From contig JAPLRS010000042.1 of assembly GCA_026399015.1 (NCBI GenBank), positions 1 through 64,000 of the forward strand: a stretch of 64,000 nucleotides of DNA, read 5' to 3'. Source of the DNA: Methylococcales bacterium. Its GTDB lineage: Bacteria; Pseudomonadota; Gammaproteobacteria; Methylococcales; Methylomonadaceae. The position numbers were made by a program, and so were the translations under genes. Shown here one piece after another: positions 37,475-48,274 of this stretch. Every line of letters begins with the position of its first letter. Position 1 is the stretch's first letter. The notes beneath the pieces are model-generated. The model was not told the DNA's origin and made no database searches. It worked only from the letters and a program-made list of their open reading frames with translations.

Positions 37475-38974
37475 ATGTGTGGTATTGCTGCAATTGTTTC
37501 ACATCAAGCTGTTAATCAAGAACTCTATGATGCTCTCACAGTTTTACAACATCGGGGGCAAGATGCTGCAGGCATTATAACGTGTGAAGGTGGACGCTTA
37601 CATTTACGAAAAGACAATGGTTTAACTCGTGATGTATTTAATAATGCACAAATGCTTAAATTAAAAGGCAATATGGGCATTGCTCATGTGCGCTACCCTA
37701 CCGCTGGTTGCACGAGCTCAGCGGAAGCGCAGCCTTTCTATGTTAACTCACCTTTTGGGCTTACACTTGCTCATAATGGCAATTTAACCAATACCGAAGA
37801 ATTAAAAAAAGCGTTATTCGTCGAAGATCAACGCCATATCAATACCGATTCTGACTCAGAAGTTTTATTAAACGTGTTTGCCCATGAGTTACATATACAA
37901 GGTAAACTAGATTTAAGCGTTGACGATATTTTTGCTGCAGTCCGTGGTGTACATCGCCGTTGTCGCGGTGCTTACGCAGTGGTTATTATGATTGCCGGCG
38001 TTGGTATTTTAGGTTTTAGAGATCCACACGGTATAAGACCTATCGTGTTCGGCGAGCGTAAATCAGAAGAAGGTTCTGAGTTTATGATTGCTTCTGAAAG
38101 CGTTGCGCTTGACGTGCTGGGTTTTGATCTTATCCGTGATATTGAACCAGGTGAAGCCATTTTTATTGAGGCATCAGGTAAACTTCATACCCAACAATGT
38201 GCTGATGAAATTGATCACTGCCCGTGTATTTTTGAATATGTTTACTTTGCGCGCCCAGACTCAATTATAGATGATATCTCAGTCTATAAAGCGAGACTGC
38301 GTATGGGTGACAAACTGGCGGCTAAAGTGATTAGAGAATGGCCTAATTATGATATCGATGTTGTTATTCCCATTCCAGACACCAGCAGAACAGCTGCTCT
38401 GCAAATGGCTAACAAGTTAGGCGTTAAATTTAGTGAAGGCTTTATGAAGAACCGTTACATCGGTAGAACCTTTATTATGCCAGGCCAAAAAATGCGCGAG
38501 AAATCTGTGCGTCAAAAGCTTAATGCAATTGACCTTGAATTTAACGGCAAAAATGTTCTATTAGTTGATGACTCTGTCGTAAGAGGCACAACTTCGGCGC
38601 AAATTATTCAAATGGCTCGCGATGCGGGTGCTAAGAAAGTATATTTTGCGTCCGCAGCGCCACCAGTCAGATACCCAAATGTTTACGGTATTGATATGCC
38701 TGCCGCTAATGAGTTAATCGCGCATGACCGCACAGAAGATGAAGTGTGTGAAGCAATTGGTGCTGATCGTTTAATTTACCAAGACTTACAAGACTTAATT
38801 GAAGCGGTTCGTAAGGGTAATCCTAGCATTGAGCACTTTGACACCTCATGCTTTAGCAAAGAATATATCACCGGTGATATAGACGATGCCTACCTAGAAA
38901 AAACAGAGGCTTTGCGTAACGATAATGCCCAAGCTGAGCGTAACTCGGCAAAGTCTATTATCGAAATGATATAG
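37475..38974 (+). CDS. purF: Amidophosphoribosyltransferase
   Basis: 499 aa. First step of de novo purine synthesis, making phosphoribosylamine from PRPP and glutamine. Begins MCGIAAIV, so the nucleophilic Cys is exposed after Met removal and no propeptide is needed. The glutaminase half contains [11 protein letters not shown] and LAHNGNLTN; the PRPP-binding loop is [13 protein letters not shown] (about 364-376). Enzyme of the E. coli-like type without obvious iron-sulfur cysteine cluster. Confidence 0.97.
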   Translation: MCGIAAIVSHQAVNQELYDALTVLQHRGQDAAGIITCEGGRLHLRKDNGLTRDVFNNAQMLKLKGNMGIAHVRYPTAGCTSSAEAQPFYVNSPFGLTLAHNGNLTNTEELKKALFVEDQRHINTDSDSEVLLNVFAHELHIQGKLDLSVDDIFAAVRGVHRRCRGAYAVVIMIAGVGILGFRDPHGIRPIVFGERKSEEGSEFMIASESVALDVLGFDLIRDIEPGEAIFIEASGKLHTQQCADEIDHCPCIFEYVYFARPDSIIDDISVYKARLRMGDKLAAKVIREWPNYDIDVVIPIPDTSRTAALQMANKLGVKFSEGFMKNRYIGRTFIMPGQKMREKSVRQKLNAIDLEFNGKNVLLVDDSVVRGTTSAQIIQMARDAGAKKVYFASAAPPVRYPNVYGIDMPAANELIAHDRTEDEVCEAIGADRLIYQDLQDLIEAVRKGNPSIEHFDTSCFSKEYITGDIDDAYLEKTEALRNDNAQAERNSAKSIIEMI

Positions 38975-39036
38975 GCAAAACCTAAATATAATACTTAAGA
39001 TATAAAATCACCAAAAGCGAGCACCTTCAAACTAAC

Positions 39037-40221
39037 ATGAACAACACTGACTGGAACGATTATTCTCTTGAAACTCAGGCAATTAGAGCGGGACACCAAC
39101 GCACTCCTGAGGATGAGCATAGCATCCCAATTTTTGCCACTTCCAGTTATGTTTTTAAAAGTGCAGAAGATGCCGCGCTACGTTTCACCGGAAAAATTCC
39201 AGGAAACATCTATTCGCGGTTCACTAATCCAACTGTTAATGCCTTTCAAGAAAGATTGGCTTTTATGGAAAAAGGTGAAAGATGTTTAGCTTTTTCATCT
39301 GGCATGGCGGCGATAATGGCCGTTGGTATGGGACTGCTTAAAGCGGGTGACCATGTCATTTGTTCGCGTAGCGTGTTTGGTAATACTGTTCTAGTCTTCC
39401 AAAATTATTTTGCAAAATTTGGCGTTGAAACAGACTTCGTTGATTTAATTGACACCAAGGCTTGGGAAGCCGCTATAAAATCCAACACTCGGTTTTTATT
39501 TTTAGAAACCCCGTCTAATCCACTCATTGAAATAGCAGATATTAAAGCCTTAGCGGACATTGCTCATGCCCATGACAGCTTATTAATTGTTGATAATTGC
39601 TTTTGCACACCAGTTTTACAAAAACCTTTTGAACTTGGCGCTGACATCGTTATTCACTCAGCAACTAAATACATAGACGGCCAAGGTCGTTGTGTAGGTG
39701 GAGCAGTCATCGCGAGTGATGAGATTATAGAAAAATATATTTATCCGTACCTAAGAACGGGTGGCGCAACCATGAGCCCGTTTAATGCATGGGTATTTTT
39801 ATCGGGTCTAGAAACACTGGCCATTAGAATGAAAGCGCATTGTGATAACGCTTTTGAGCTGGCAAAATGGTTAGAAACTCAACCCAATGTCGCTAAAGTT
39901 CACTACCCTGGCCTGAGCTCTCATGCCCAACACGACTTAGCAAAACGCCAACAAACTCAGTTCGGCGGTATTGTAAGTTTTGAATTGAAAGGTGGCAAAG
40001 ACGCAGCTTGGCAGTTAATTGACTCAACAAAAATGATTTCAATTACCGCTAATTTAGGTGATGTTAAAACGACCATCACGCACCCTGCAACCACTACACA
40101 CGGACGCTTAAGTCCAGAAGCCCGAGCTGAAGCCGGCATTAAAGATGGCTTAGTTAGAATATCAGTGGGGCTTGAATCCATAGAAGACATTAAAAACGAT
40201 CTTATTAAAGGCTTAGCCTAA
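39037..40221 (+). CDS. metZ: O-succinylhomoserine sulfhydrylase
   Basis: 394 aa. PLP enzyme making homocysteine directly from O-succinylhomoserine and sulfide. Begins with TQAIRAGHQRTPEDEHSIPIF; IYSRFTNPTVNAFQERLA and the Schiff-base region HSATKYIDGQGRCVGGAV (Lys near 209) are Cys/Met-metabolism family hallmarks. The purF-metZ order is seen in Pseudomonas and many methylotrophs and favours MetZ over MetB or MetC. Followed by a PfkB kinase gene 30 bases on. Confidence 0.92.
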   Translation: MNNTDWNDYSLETQAIRAGHQRTPEDEHSIPIFATSSYVFKSAEDAALRFTGKIPGNIYSRFTNPTVNAFQERLAFMEKGERCLAFSSGMAAIMAVGMGLLKAGDHVICSRSVFGNTVLVFQNYFAKFGVETDFVDLIDTKAWEAAIKSNTRFLFLETPSNPLIEIADIKALADIAHAHDSLLIVDNCFCTPVLQKPFELGADIVIHSATKYIDGQGRCVGGAVIASDEIIEKYIYPYLRTGGATMSPFNAWVFLSGLETLAIRMKAHCDNAFELAKWLETQPNVAKVHYPGLSSHAQHDLAKRQQTQFGGIVSFELKGGKDAAWQLIDSTKMISITANLGDVKTTITHPATTTHGRLSPEARAEAGIKDGLVRISVGLESIEDIKNDLIKGLA

Positions 40222-40251
40222 CGCTAACACTCTACCCTATAAATTATTAAT

Positions 40252-41127
40252 ATGAACATTGACGTGCTCTGTGTAGGTCATGCCTCATATGACCTCATTT
40301 TTTCTGTAGATCATCACCCTCAAGCTGATGAAAAAACTTCGGCCACCGACTTCTTAAGTTCTGGTGGTGGCCCCGCGGCAAATGCAGCAGTCTGTATTGC
40401 CAGACTTGGCTTTAACGCTGCTTTTTCAGGTTACTTAGGAGCTGATATCTTTGGCGAAAACCACCATAAAGAACTACTGGCTGAAGAGGTAAATACCGAT
40501 TTAATCGTGCGCGGACAAAACCCTACGCCACTTTCAAGCATTATTGTTAAACCCAATGGTCATCGCTCATTAATCAATTATAAAGGCAGTACAACAGCAC
40601 TACCTTCTGACGCCATCAATTTTTCAGATGTAAACGCAAAAGCCCTTCTATTTGATGGCCATGAACCGAATATTTCACTCACTTTACTCAAGCAACTGTC
40701 TAATAAAAATATACCGACGGTATTAGATGCAGGATCCGTGCATGAAGGCACTTTAAGTCTAATGGACAAAGTTGATTATCTAGTATGCTCAGAAAAATTT
40801 GCCTTACAATTTGTCGGCGACATAAGCAGTGCATTAAAGCGTTTAACCGAATTTGCTCCACATGTTGTTATTACGCTAGGAGATAAAGGTCTCATTTGGA
40901 AAACCAGCGAGTCATCTGGGAGTCTGCCGGCATTTCCTATACAAGCAACCGATTCAACAGGCGCTGGAGATGCTTTTCATGGGGCTTTTACAGCCGCACT
41001 AACCACCAATATGCATTGGCTTGATATTTTAAAATATGCAAGTGCCGCGGGTGCGTTATGCTGTACAAAAATGGGAGCAAGAAATGGGTTACCATCAAAA
41101 ACTACCCATCAAAGCTTTTTAAGTTAG
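40252..41127 (+). CDS. PfkB-family carbohydrate kinase
   Basis: 291 aa. Ribokinase-fold sugar or nucleoside kinase. Two signatures are present: SGGGPAANAAVCIARLG at about 38-54 and the C-terminal DSTGAGDAFHGAFTAAL at about 231-247, with the catalytic Asp in GAGD. The start VLCVGHASYDLIF is typical of the ribokinase/sulfofructose-kinase branch. The substrate cannot be inferred from these motifs or from the metZ neighbour. Last gene of the long run that starts at trpF. Confidence 0.85.
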   Translation: MNIDVLCVGHASYDLIFSVDHHPQADEKTSATDFLSSGGGPAANAAVCIARLGFNAAFSGYLGADIFGENHHKELLAEEVNTDLIVRGQNPTPLSSIIVKPNGHRSLINYKGSTTALPSDAINFSDVNAKALLFDGHEPNISLTLLKQLSNKNIPTVLDAGSVHEGTLSLMDKVDYLVCSEKFALQFVGDISSALKRLTEFAPHVVITLGDKGLIWKTSESSGSLPAFPIQATDSTGAGDAFHGAFTAALTTNMHWLDILKYASAAGALCCTKMGARNGLPSKTTHQSFLS

Positions 41128-41306
41128 ATTCATAACTAATAATTTAGCCTTAAACAATGACACTTAGAAAACATTCCGTCATATTTATTTGCTATATTAT
41201 TATGGAAACACGAATCTAAACAAGTTATCTACCAACCCCTACAAACTGAACGACTATCAAGAATGCTTAAAATAACAAATATGTCGTTTATTATGAGGAG
41301 CCCATA

Positions 41307-42335
41307 ATGAATTTTTTAACTAAACTATTAAACTCTATATCGCAACTGGGTTCAATTTTTGCGTTAATTGCAATCATTTTTGCTGGCGGTTGGGCGCTTT
41401 CTATTTATGAAGAGTCTAAAGCCCCTCAACCTATTGAAAAATTATCCATAGTCGAAGGGGAAAATGCTTTATATAAAGGCCACTATGCGGATGCTAAACG
41501 TATATTTGAAGAAGAATTACGCACAAATCCTGAGAACCAACAAGCAGCATGGGGCTTAAAAATAACCCAACTAAAAGAAACAATGGGGCACCCCGATTTT
41601 AAAAGCACCATAGACCAGTTATACGAACAAGACCCTAATAATCCAACAATCAATTTATTTTTAGGTGAGTTTTATTTAGCCAATAAACAACTCGATAAAG
41701 CGATTCCTTTCTTCGAAAAATCTATCTTAGAAAACCCTAGATTAGCCGAAGCACATAATGATTTAGCTCAGACCTATGCGCATTTGGGTGATTTTGAATC
41801 CGCTAAAATTGAATTTTTAAATGCGATAGATGTGACACCCTTACCAAGATATAGAAATAGTTTAGGCGCCATATACCTAAAGCAAAAAAGATATGAAGAA
41901 GCGATTAAAGAGTACGGTAAAAATAAAGAATACCCTTTTTCAGCCCTAGAAAGTGCCAAGATTTATTGGCGCCTTGAATACTTAAGCCAAGCATCTAACT
42001 ACCAAAATCAAGCTGTTGAGTGGTTGAATGATAAAACGATTATGGGAAAGCCCGAAAATCAAGAACCTTGGTTATTGGACATTTCAACTGATCAAACTGT
42101 TCAACTGACTAGCATAGAAGAAAAAAAAGCTTACGCTTATTTCTGCCTTTCTGTCAGTCTTTATCTTGAAGGGGATAAACAAGGCGCCGAAAATGAGCTT
42201 AGAAAAATGTCTGAGCAACTACCTATACGTACTACTCACTTTAACTTACTGTTAGGCTCAACACTTGATAAATTAGTCTCGGCTAATTCGAGTTACACTG
42301 AAGAAATAACTATTTATAAGCAATTATTCCTATAA
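41307..42335 (+). CDS. Membrane-anchored TPR protein
   Basis: 342 aa. One membrane helix at about 15-33 (LGSIFALIAIIFAGGWAL) near the N-terminus, then tetratricopeptide repeats: GENALYKGHYADAKRIFEEEL (51-71), LFLGEFYLANKQLDKAIPFFEKSI (about 113-136), AHNDLAQTYAHLGDFESAKIEF and LGAIYLKQKRYEEAIKEY. A ribosome binding site GAGGAG lies 10 bases upstream. The C-terminal 120 residues are less regular. Such proteins act as scaffolds; the histidine kinase-response regulator pair 80 bases downstream on the same strand may be functionally linked. No specific function can be named. Confidence 0.75.
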   Translation: MNFLTKLLNSISQLGSIFALIAIIFAGGWALSIYEESKAPQPIEKLSIVEGENALYKGHYADAKRIFEEELRTNPENQQAAWGLKITQLKETMGHPDFKSTIDQLYEQDPNNPTINLFLGEFYLANKQLDKAIPFFEKSILENPRLAEAHNDLAQTYAHLGDFESAKIEFLNAIDVTPLPRYRNSLGAIYLKQKRYEEAIKEYGKNKEYPFSALESAKIYWRLEYLSQASNYQNQAVEWLNDKTIMGKPENQEPWLLDISTDQTVQLTSIEEKKAYAYFCLSVSLYLEGDKQGAENELRKMSEQLPIRTTHFNLLLGSTLDKLVSANSSYTEEITIYKQLFL

Positions 42336-42415
42336 ATCCCTCTTAGTCAGACAATAATGTTTAAAATCATTATTGCTTGCCATCGCTACTCTATTCTTTA
42401 ATACGAGTGTAACTC

Positions 42416-43867
42416 ATGTCTTCTATTTTTTATTTACCCGCTAAACTAAGAGCCTTTGCCTTCTTAGGGTTACTGCTATTAGCCCTTGCAATCCTTGGTG
42501 GTATGATTTGGCGTAACCTGCATCACTTTGAGACAGTCTTATCTTATGTTAATTATTCACATAGAGTCCAAAATATATCCGTAGGCTTACAGCAATCTTT
42601 AATTGGTTACATCACTCAAACTAAACATGAGTCTCAACCCGCTGTTTTAAATAAAACTTTAAGTGAATTACAAACCTTGTTGGATGATAACCGCTATTTA
42701 TCGCCCCCCACCAAACAGAATCTTGAAGCCGTAGAAAATCTATTATCAAACATAAGCAAATTAGAAAAAGATCAAAAGAATGCCCGATTAATTCAAGCGC
42801 TTGAGGTCATGAGTCAAACACTTGATGAGGAAGGTTTACGCCGAGAAAAACTTTTAGAAGATATTAATTTTGATACTCAAACAGAGCTCTATATTGCACT
42901 TATTACCTTCTCGTTAATACTTACCGGTGCGATGTTATTTCTGCACTTTAGAATATTACATCCCCTTAACGATCTTAGGCATTTATTAGAACGACTCACC
43001 GAAGAAAACTACACCCCCATTACCACCGACCATTTAGATCCTTTATTATTTCCAGTTTTTAATAGCTACAATGAAATGGTGATCCATTTAGCTGAATTAG
43101 AAGATGCACAGCAACGCTATGCGCTCTCGCTGCAGCACGAAGTTAGACTTGCTACCCAAACATTACTTGAGCAGCAATACAGTCTTGCCAGGGCCGAAAG
43201 GTTGGCTGCTATCGGTGAGGTTGCTGCCGAACTGGCCCATGAAATACGTAATCCTTTAGCAGGCATACAAATGGCTTTTAATAATCTTAGACGTGAAATA
43301 GAAGATGAGAGTCAGTGCGAGAGAATGGAACTCATTGGTAATGAGTTAAAACGCTTAGGTCGCTTATTAAACGAGATGCTCGATCAAAGCCGACATTCTC
43401 CAGAAGCATCGACTGACTTCAATATGGCAACTCTTATACATGATCTAATTACCTTAACGCGCTATCAAATAGCAGAAAAAATAGAACTCATTAGCGATGT
43501 GCCGCCCCATCTCGCCGTGCATTTGCCCGAAAGTGGTATTCGCCAAGCCTTACTCAACCTCATCCTAAATAGCGCTGATGCCCTAGGAGACACATCTGGC
43601 ACTATTCGTATTAAAGCGCATATCGAAGCAGATAACCTGACTATTAAAGTGTTTGATAATGGCACAGGGTTCTCTCAAGACATGCTTAATTACGGAATTA
43701 GGCCGTTTAGAACCAGCCATCAAGACGGTACCGGACTGGGTTTAGCGATGGTACAAAGATTTGTTAAAGATGTGGGTGGCAAAATTAAACTGAGTAACCT
43801 GCAACCTAAAGGGGCATGCGTTACTGTATCATTCCCTAAAGAATGCCTACCTAGAAGAACATTATGA
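42416..43867 (+). CDS. Membrane sensor histidine kinase
   Basis: 483 aa. Two membrane helices (about 13-33 and 156-178) flank an extracytoplasmic helical sensor of about 120 residues; HAMP follows (about 178-230). The dimerisation/phosphoacceptor box GEVAAELAHEIRNPLAG contains His275. The ATPase domain has N-box LLNLILNSADAL, G1 DNGTGFSQ and G2 GTGLGLAMV. Its partner response regulator overlaps by four bases, so the pair is translated together. The NtrB/AtoS-like class is expected for kinases with a sigma-54-type regulator. The stimulus is unknown. Confidence 0.92.
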   Translation: MSSIFYLPAKLRAFAFLGLLLLALAILGGMIWRNLHHFETVLSYVNYSHRVQNISVGLQQSLIGYITQTKHESQPAVLNKTLSELQTLLDDNRYLSPPTKQNLEAVENLLSNISKLEKDQKNARLIQALEVMSQTLDEEGLRREKLLEDINFDTQTELYIALITFSLILTGAMLFLHFRILHPLNDLRHLLERLTEENYTPITTDHLDPLLFPVFNSYNEMVIHLAELEDAQQRYALSLQHEVRLATQTLLEQQYSLARAERLAAIGEVAAELAHEIRNPLAGIQMAFNNLRREIEDESQCERMELIGNELKRLGRLLNEMLDQSRHSPEASTDFNMATLIHDLITLTRYQIAEKIELISDVPPHLAVHLPESGIRQALLNLILNSADALGDTSGTIRIKAHIEADNLTIKVFDNGTGFSQDMLNYGIRPFRTSHQDGTGLGLAMVQRFVKDVGGKIKLSNLQPKGACVTVSFPKECLPRRTL

Positions 43868-45288
43868 TTGAAACCTTGCTTATTATTGAAGATGAGCCCT
43901 TACTGGGCACGGAGCTCTCGCGGCATTACCGAGCCTTGGGGTGGGATGTTGTTTTAGCAAACACCCTTAATACAGCTCAAAACTTAATCATTAAAGATCG
44001 TATTGAACCGCTCATCATCCTGTCTGATATGAACTTACCAGATGGAAATGCGCTGGATTTTATGGAAGGCATAAAAAAACAAGTCAGTTATGCTGAATGG
44101 TTGTTTCTTACTGGATATGGCAGTGTACCCGATTCAGTAAGAGCGCTTCGTCTTGGGGCCTATGATTTTTTGGAAAAACCCTGTGATTTAGATCGCCTTG
44201 ATTTAGTTGTAACCAGTGCTAAACGCAGTGCACTAATGCAACGCCGAGTGCTTGACCAAGCAAAACAAGGACACCGCAAGTATTCACCTGATGCCTATTT
44301 AGGCCAAAGTGCACAAGCCAATACTATAAGAGAGTTACTAGAAAAACTAACCCAAGTACCCTTTAGCGCATTAATTATTGGCGGGGAAAGCGGCACGGGT
44401 AAAGGATTAACGGCAAAAATCTTACATTACGGCGGCCCAAGAGCTCAACAACCTATGATAGAGGTTAATTGTGCAGCCTTACCTCGTGAACTCCTTGAGT
44501 CTGAACTGTTTGGCCATGAGCCAGGCGCCTTTACGGGCGCATCTGGGCGACATCGTGGCTTATTAGAGCAAGCTGATGGCGGCACTTTGTTTATGGATGA
44601 AATAGGTGAAATGCCCCTAGATCTCCAGGCAAAGCTCTTAAAAGCCATTGAAGATCACAAGGTAAGACGGTTAGGTGGTGAAAAAGAAATAAATGTGGAT
44701 GTGCAGATAATTGCTGCTAGTAACCGTGATTTAGAACAAATGACACAATCCGGTCAATTCCGTAGTGATTTATATCATCGGCTGAGTGTCTTTAAAGTTA
44801 TTTTACCGCCCTTACGGGAAGCCATTGAAGACCTTAACGAGTTAGTTCCGCTCTTTATTGCAGAATATAATGCCAAGGCGGGACGCCATGTAAAGATCGT
44901 GCCCGACGAAGTGTGGAAAAAATTAAAAAGTCACGTTTGGCCCGGAAATGTTAGAGAGCTAAGAAATGTGATTGAGCGCTGTGTACTATTTTCAGATGGC
45001 AATACATTTCCTGACCAATGGCTACAACTGCCTAAACTAACTTCAACGGTTGCACCTCTTGAAGTAACGGACGAAATTACCGATCCAAATCAAGCTAAAG
45101 CCCATCAAAAAGGCATTTATTTACCCTTAGATGGAAGCATGGCCCTAGATGACATGGATCGTTTTATCATCAAAACCGCCTTAGATAGAGCAGATAATAA
45201 TCTTACCGCGGCGGCACGAGATTTAGGCGCAACGCGAGAAACATTGCGTTATAGAGTTAGAAAATACAATCTTAAAATTGTAGATTGA
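43864..45288 (+). CDS. Sigma-54-dependent response regulator (NtrC family)
   Basis: 474 aa in three domains. Receiver (1-120) with the acidic pocket EDE at 9-11, phosphoacceptor Asp55 (SDMNLPDGN) and Lys105 (LEKPCD). AAA+ domain (about 145-385) with Walker A GGESGTGK ending at Lys180, GAFTGA sigma-54 loop, and Walker [13 protein letters not shown]. Fis-type HTH at about 432-470 ([21 protein letters not shown]). It should activate sigma-54 promoters when phosphorylated by the adjacent kinase. No clear -24/-12 site was seen in the immediate surroundings. Confidence 0.93.
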   Translation: MIETLLIIEDEPLLGTELSRHYRALGWDVVLANTLNTAQNLIIKDRIEPLIILSDMNLPDGNALDFMEGIKKQVSYAEWLFLTGYGSVPDSVRALRLGAYDFLEKPCDLDRLDLVVTSAKRSALMQRRVLDQAKQGHRKYSPDAYLGQSAQANTIRELLEKLTQVPFSALIIGGESGTGKGLTAKILHYGGPRAQQPMIEVNCAALPRELLESELFGHEPGAFTGASGRHRGLLEQADGGTLFMDEIGEMPLDLQAKLLKAIEDHKVRRLGGEKEINVDVQIIAASNRDLEQMTQSGQFRSDLYHRLSVFKVILPPLREAIEDLNELVPLFIAEYNAKAGRHVKIVPDEVWKKLKSHVWPGNVRELRNVIERCVLFSDGNTFPDQWLQLPKLTSTVAPLEVTDEITDPNQAKAHQKGIYLPLDGSMALDDMDRFIIKTALDRADNNLTAAARDLGATRETLRYRVRKYNLKIVD

Positions 45289-45308
45289 TGTATTAGCTTC
45301 AATTACAT

Positions 45309-45692
45309 TTAATCGTATTTTATGTATTTAAAGCGGGGATCATCGGGCGTGCCCTCTAAGGCCCCACCTTCTTTATTGGGTTGCCACATAACAACTGATT
45401 CTATTTTTTGAGCCAATTCAAAATCTTTATTGGTAACGCCTTTTGCTGCATGGTTCATCAGTTTAACTATAACAAAGGCGTAAGAGACGGTGAGATCAGG
45501 GTGATGAAAAGCCACTTCAGCTAAATGACCAACCGTGTTAACCACCATTAGCGTAGCTTTCCAGCCACTGGTTTTATATTTACGCCTAATCCACCCATTT
45601 TCTAAATACCAGTGCGGTAATTCTGCCTTTAATCTAGCCTCTACCTCTTCATCTGTATACACTTCATCTTGATGACGAATTCTCCAACTCAT
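45309..45692 (-). CDS. 4a-hydroxytetrahydrobiopterin dehydratase-like protein (PCD/DCoH)
   Basis: 127 aa. Pterin-4a-carbinolamine dehydratase fold. HLAEVAFHHPDLTVSYAFV at about 56-74 carries the His-His-Pro segment at the active site. The C-terminal tail (about 100-127, WQPNKEGGALEGTPDDPRF) is an extension seen in a subgroup of bacterial homologues. No phenylalanine hydroxylase gene lies nearby, so the protein may act on another pterin or as a helper in molybdopterin or pterin metabolism; this is inference. It is convergent with the response regulator, 20 bases apart. Confidence 0.8.
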   Translation of the reverse strand: MSWRIRHQDEVYTDEEVEARLKAELPHWYLENGWIRRKYKTSGWKATLMVVNTVGHLAEVAFHHPDLTVSYAFVIVKLMNHAAKGVTNKDFELAQKIESVVMWQPNKEGGALEGTPDDPRFKYIKYD

Positions 45693-45987
45693 GATTTTCT
45701 CCTACTTATAAATACATAAATAATTTAATAAATGCAAAAACATCAGCTATCAATGATATAAAAATCAATTTAAATACAATTACTTTTAGTTTTCACCCTG
45801 CTGCACTTCCCTCAATAACACTATCACTATAAAATACCTAACATAGGCTAAATAACTGGCTTTAGCAAATTAAGGGATTTTAGCTTTTAATTGCATCCCT
45901 ATTTATTAAACATACGTGATACAAATCCAATCCTATATTGACCTGTCTCACTTTCAAAATAACCTAAAGTGGCTTTAATAACGCCTT

Positions 45988-46140
45988 ATGAAAATATTTA
46001 ACCTTATTTTTTTAACAGCATATCTTACCTTAGTAGGTTGCGGTCAAACTGGGCCTCTTTATTTGCCTAGTAAAAATCAGCCTATTCCAATAGAGCACGA
46101 AAAACCACAAACACCTGCTACAAATAACCCCACACAATAA
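45988..46140 (+). CDS. lptM: LptM-like (YifL) small lipoprotein
   Basis: 50 aa. Signal sequence MKIFNLIFLTAYL followed by lipobox LVGC (Cys18), then the conserved CGQTGPLYLP stretch that in E. coli LptM binds the LPS translocon LptDE and promotes its oxidative assembly. The rest is a Pro/Asn-rich tail. The position directly before lysA and dapF matches yifL in other gammaproteobacteria. Upstream lies a 295-base AT-rich gap with no other gene seen. Confidence 0.85.
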   Translation: MKIFNLIFLTAYLTLVGCGQTGPLYLPSKNQPIPIEHEKPQTPATNNPTQ

Positions 46141-46146
46141 GAAACA

Positions 46147-47394
46147 ATGGATTACTTTAATTACCGAAATAACGACCTTTTTGCCGAAGATGTTTCTGTC
46201 CAAGATATTATCACTCAGCATGGCAGCCCTTGTTACATATACTCCAGAGCTACTTTAGAAAGACATTGGCAAGCTTTTGATCAAGCCTTTGGAAACCATG
46301 CGCATTTAATTTGTTATGCAGTCAAAGCAAACTCTAATATTGCTTTGCTTAACCTACTTGCTCGCTTAGGGTCTGGTTTTGATATTGTGTCTATTGGAGA
46401 ACTTGAGCGAGTTATTCAGGCAGGTGGCGACCCAAAGAAAGTTGTTTTTTCGGGCATTGGTAAACGTGAAGATGAAATCCTTAGCGCTTTGAAATTAGGT
46501 ATCCGGTGTTTTAATATTGAAGTCAGCGACGAACTGGATAGAATTAATAGCATTGCCCAACAATTAAATGTCATTGCTCCCGTATCTTTTCGTGTCAATC
46601 CAGATGTCGATGCAAAAACACATCCTTATATTTCTACTGGCTTGAAAGAAAACAAATTTGGTATAGATATTAACCAAGCAGTTTCTGAATATCGCCGTGC
46701 TGCAACACTATCAAACATTGAAATTGTTGGTATCGATTGTCACATTGGCTCACAGCTCACCGAGACTCGACCTTTTCTTGATGCACTTGATAAGATTCTA
46801 AACCTGGTTTCAACGTTAGCTGATGAAGGTATTCATCTACATCATTTAGATTTAGGTGGCGGTCTAGGCATTCGCTATAACCAAGAACAACCACCAGAAC
46901 CCGCTGAATATATTAAAGCTATCCTAGAAAAACTTGGAGATACTCATTTTGAAATTTTATTAGAACCAGGCCGAGCCATCGTAGGCAATGCGGGCATATT
47001 AGTAACTAAAGTAGAATATCTAAAACCAACTGAACACAAAAAATTTGCCATTGTAGATGCGGCTATGAATGATTTAGTTAGACCATCGCTTTATAGTGCT
47101 TGGCAAGAAATTATTCCGGTAAAAATCCAAAATGTAGCAGAAGAACAAGAATGGGATATTGTTGGCCCTATTTGTGAAACAGGTGACTTTTTAGGTAAAC
47201 AGCGCTTACTCAAAATAAGCCAAGGTGACCTTTTAGCCATACGCTCGTCTGGCGCTTATGGATTTACGATGAGCTCTAACTATAATTCAAGACCCAAAGT
47301 GCCTGAAATTATGGTTGATGGCACCCAAGTGCATTTAATTCGAGAAAGAGAAAAAATAGAGCAACTTTGGTTAGGTGAACACCTACTACCCTAG
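46147..47394 (+). CDS. lysA: Diaminopimelate decarboxylase
   Basis: 415 aa. Last step of lysine synthesis, PLP-dependent decarboxylation of meso-diaminopimelate. The Schiff-base Lys60 is in ICYAVKANSN; GFDIVSIGELERV, DCHIGSQLTE, LGGGLGI, EPGRAIVGNAG and the C-terminal GPICETGDFLG with the substrate-binding Cys are all in place. Six bases after lptM, so probably co-transcribed; ATG at 46147. Confidence 0.97.
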   Translation: MDYFNYRNNDLFAEDVSVQDIITQHGSPCYIYSRATLERHWQAFDQAFGNHAHLICYAVKANSNIALLNLLARLGSGFDIVSIGELERVIQAGGDPKKVVFSGIGKREDEILSALKLGIRCFNIEVSDELDRINSIAQQLNVIAPVSFRVNPDVDAKTHPYISTGLKENKFGIDINQAVSEYRRAATLSNIEIVGIDCHIGSQLTETRPFLDALDKILNLVSTLADEGIHLHHLDLGGGLGIRYNQEQPPEPAEYIKAILEKLGDTHFEILLEPGRAIVGNAGILVTKVEYLKPTEHKKFAIVDAAMNDLVRPSLYSAWQEIIPVKIQNVAEEQEWDIVGPICETGDFLGKQRLLKISQGDLLAIRSSGAYGFTMSSNYNSRPKVPEIMVDGTQVHLIREREKIEQLWLGEHLLP

Positions 47395-47446
47395 TACTCA
47401 TCGACTCTAGCTATTTAATTTATATTCAGAGATAACATTAACCGTG

Positions 47447-48274
47447 ATGATCAATTTCACAAAAATGCAAGGTATAGGCAATGATTTTGTAGTCATTGAC
47501 GCTATAAACCAAACACTATCTTTAACGCCTGAAAACATTCGCTTTATGGCAGACCGAAAGTTCGGCATTGGTTTTGATCAATTACTCCTTGTTGAAAAGG
47601 CTATCACTGATCAGAGTGACTTTAAATACCGTATTTTTAATGCGGATGGCAGCGAAGTTGGACAATGTGGCAATGGTGCCCGATGCTTTGCGCGCTTTGT
47701 TAGAGACAAAAAACTATCTCTTAAGAACCCTATCAATGTAGATACAAATTCTGGACCTTTATCACTTAGCTTTAGTGATGATGATTTAATTACAGTTAAT
47801 ATGGGTGTCCCTAAACATAAACCTGAACAAATACCCATGCTTATTGAACCTGAAACGGTAAGTTATGAAATTGATATAGACGACAACGCCATTAATTTTG
47901 GTGCTGTTTCCATGGGCAATCCCCATGCGGTTATTCTAGTTAACGACATAAAATCAGCCCCTGTTAATGAGCTAGGCAAAATACTTGAATCTCATCAAGT
48001 TTTCCCTGAGCGCGCTAATATCGGGTTTATGGAGATTGTCAGTAGAGACGCTATAAAACTGCGGGTCTATGAACGCGGAGCCGCAGAAACACTCGCTTGT
48101 GGCAGTGGAGCTTGTGCCGCTGTTGTCATAGGAATAGAACAAAATCTGTTAGATAACAACGTCGAGGTTGAATTGCCAGGTGGCAACCTAAAAATCTGTT
48201 GGTCTGGAAGAGGACACCCTGTTTTTATGACAGGACCAGCGACTTCAGTTTATGATGGAATGATTAATTTATGA
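47447..48274 (+). CDS. dapF: Diaminopimelate epimerase
   Basis: 275 aa from the ATG at 47447 (an in-frame GTG directly precedes it). Cofactor-free epimerisation of LL- to meso-diaminopimelate for lysine and peptidoglycan. The two catalytic Cys motifs are QCGNGARCFARF at about 73-84 and LACGSGACAAV at about 218-228. The start FTKMQGIGNDFVVID is highly typical. ATGA overlap with the DUF484 gene. Confidence 0.97.
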   Translation: MINFTKMQGIGNDFVVIDAINQTLSLTPENIRFMADRKFGIGFDQLLLVEKAITDQSDFKYRIFNADGSEVGQCGNGARCFARFVRDKKLSLKNPINVDTNSGPLSLSFSDDDLITVNMGVPKHKPEQIPMLIEPETVSYEIDIDDNAINFGAVSMGNPHAVILVNDIKSAPVNELGKILESHQVFPERANIGFMEIVSRDAIKLRVYERGAAETLACGSGACAAVVIGIEQNLLDNNVEVELPGGNLKICWSGRGHPVFMTGPATSVYDGMINL

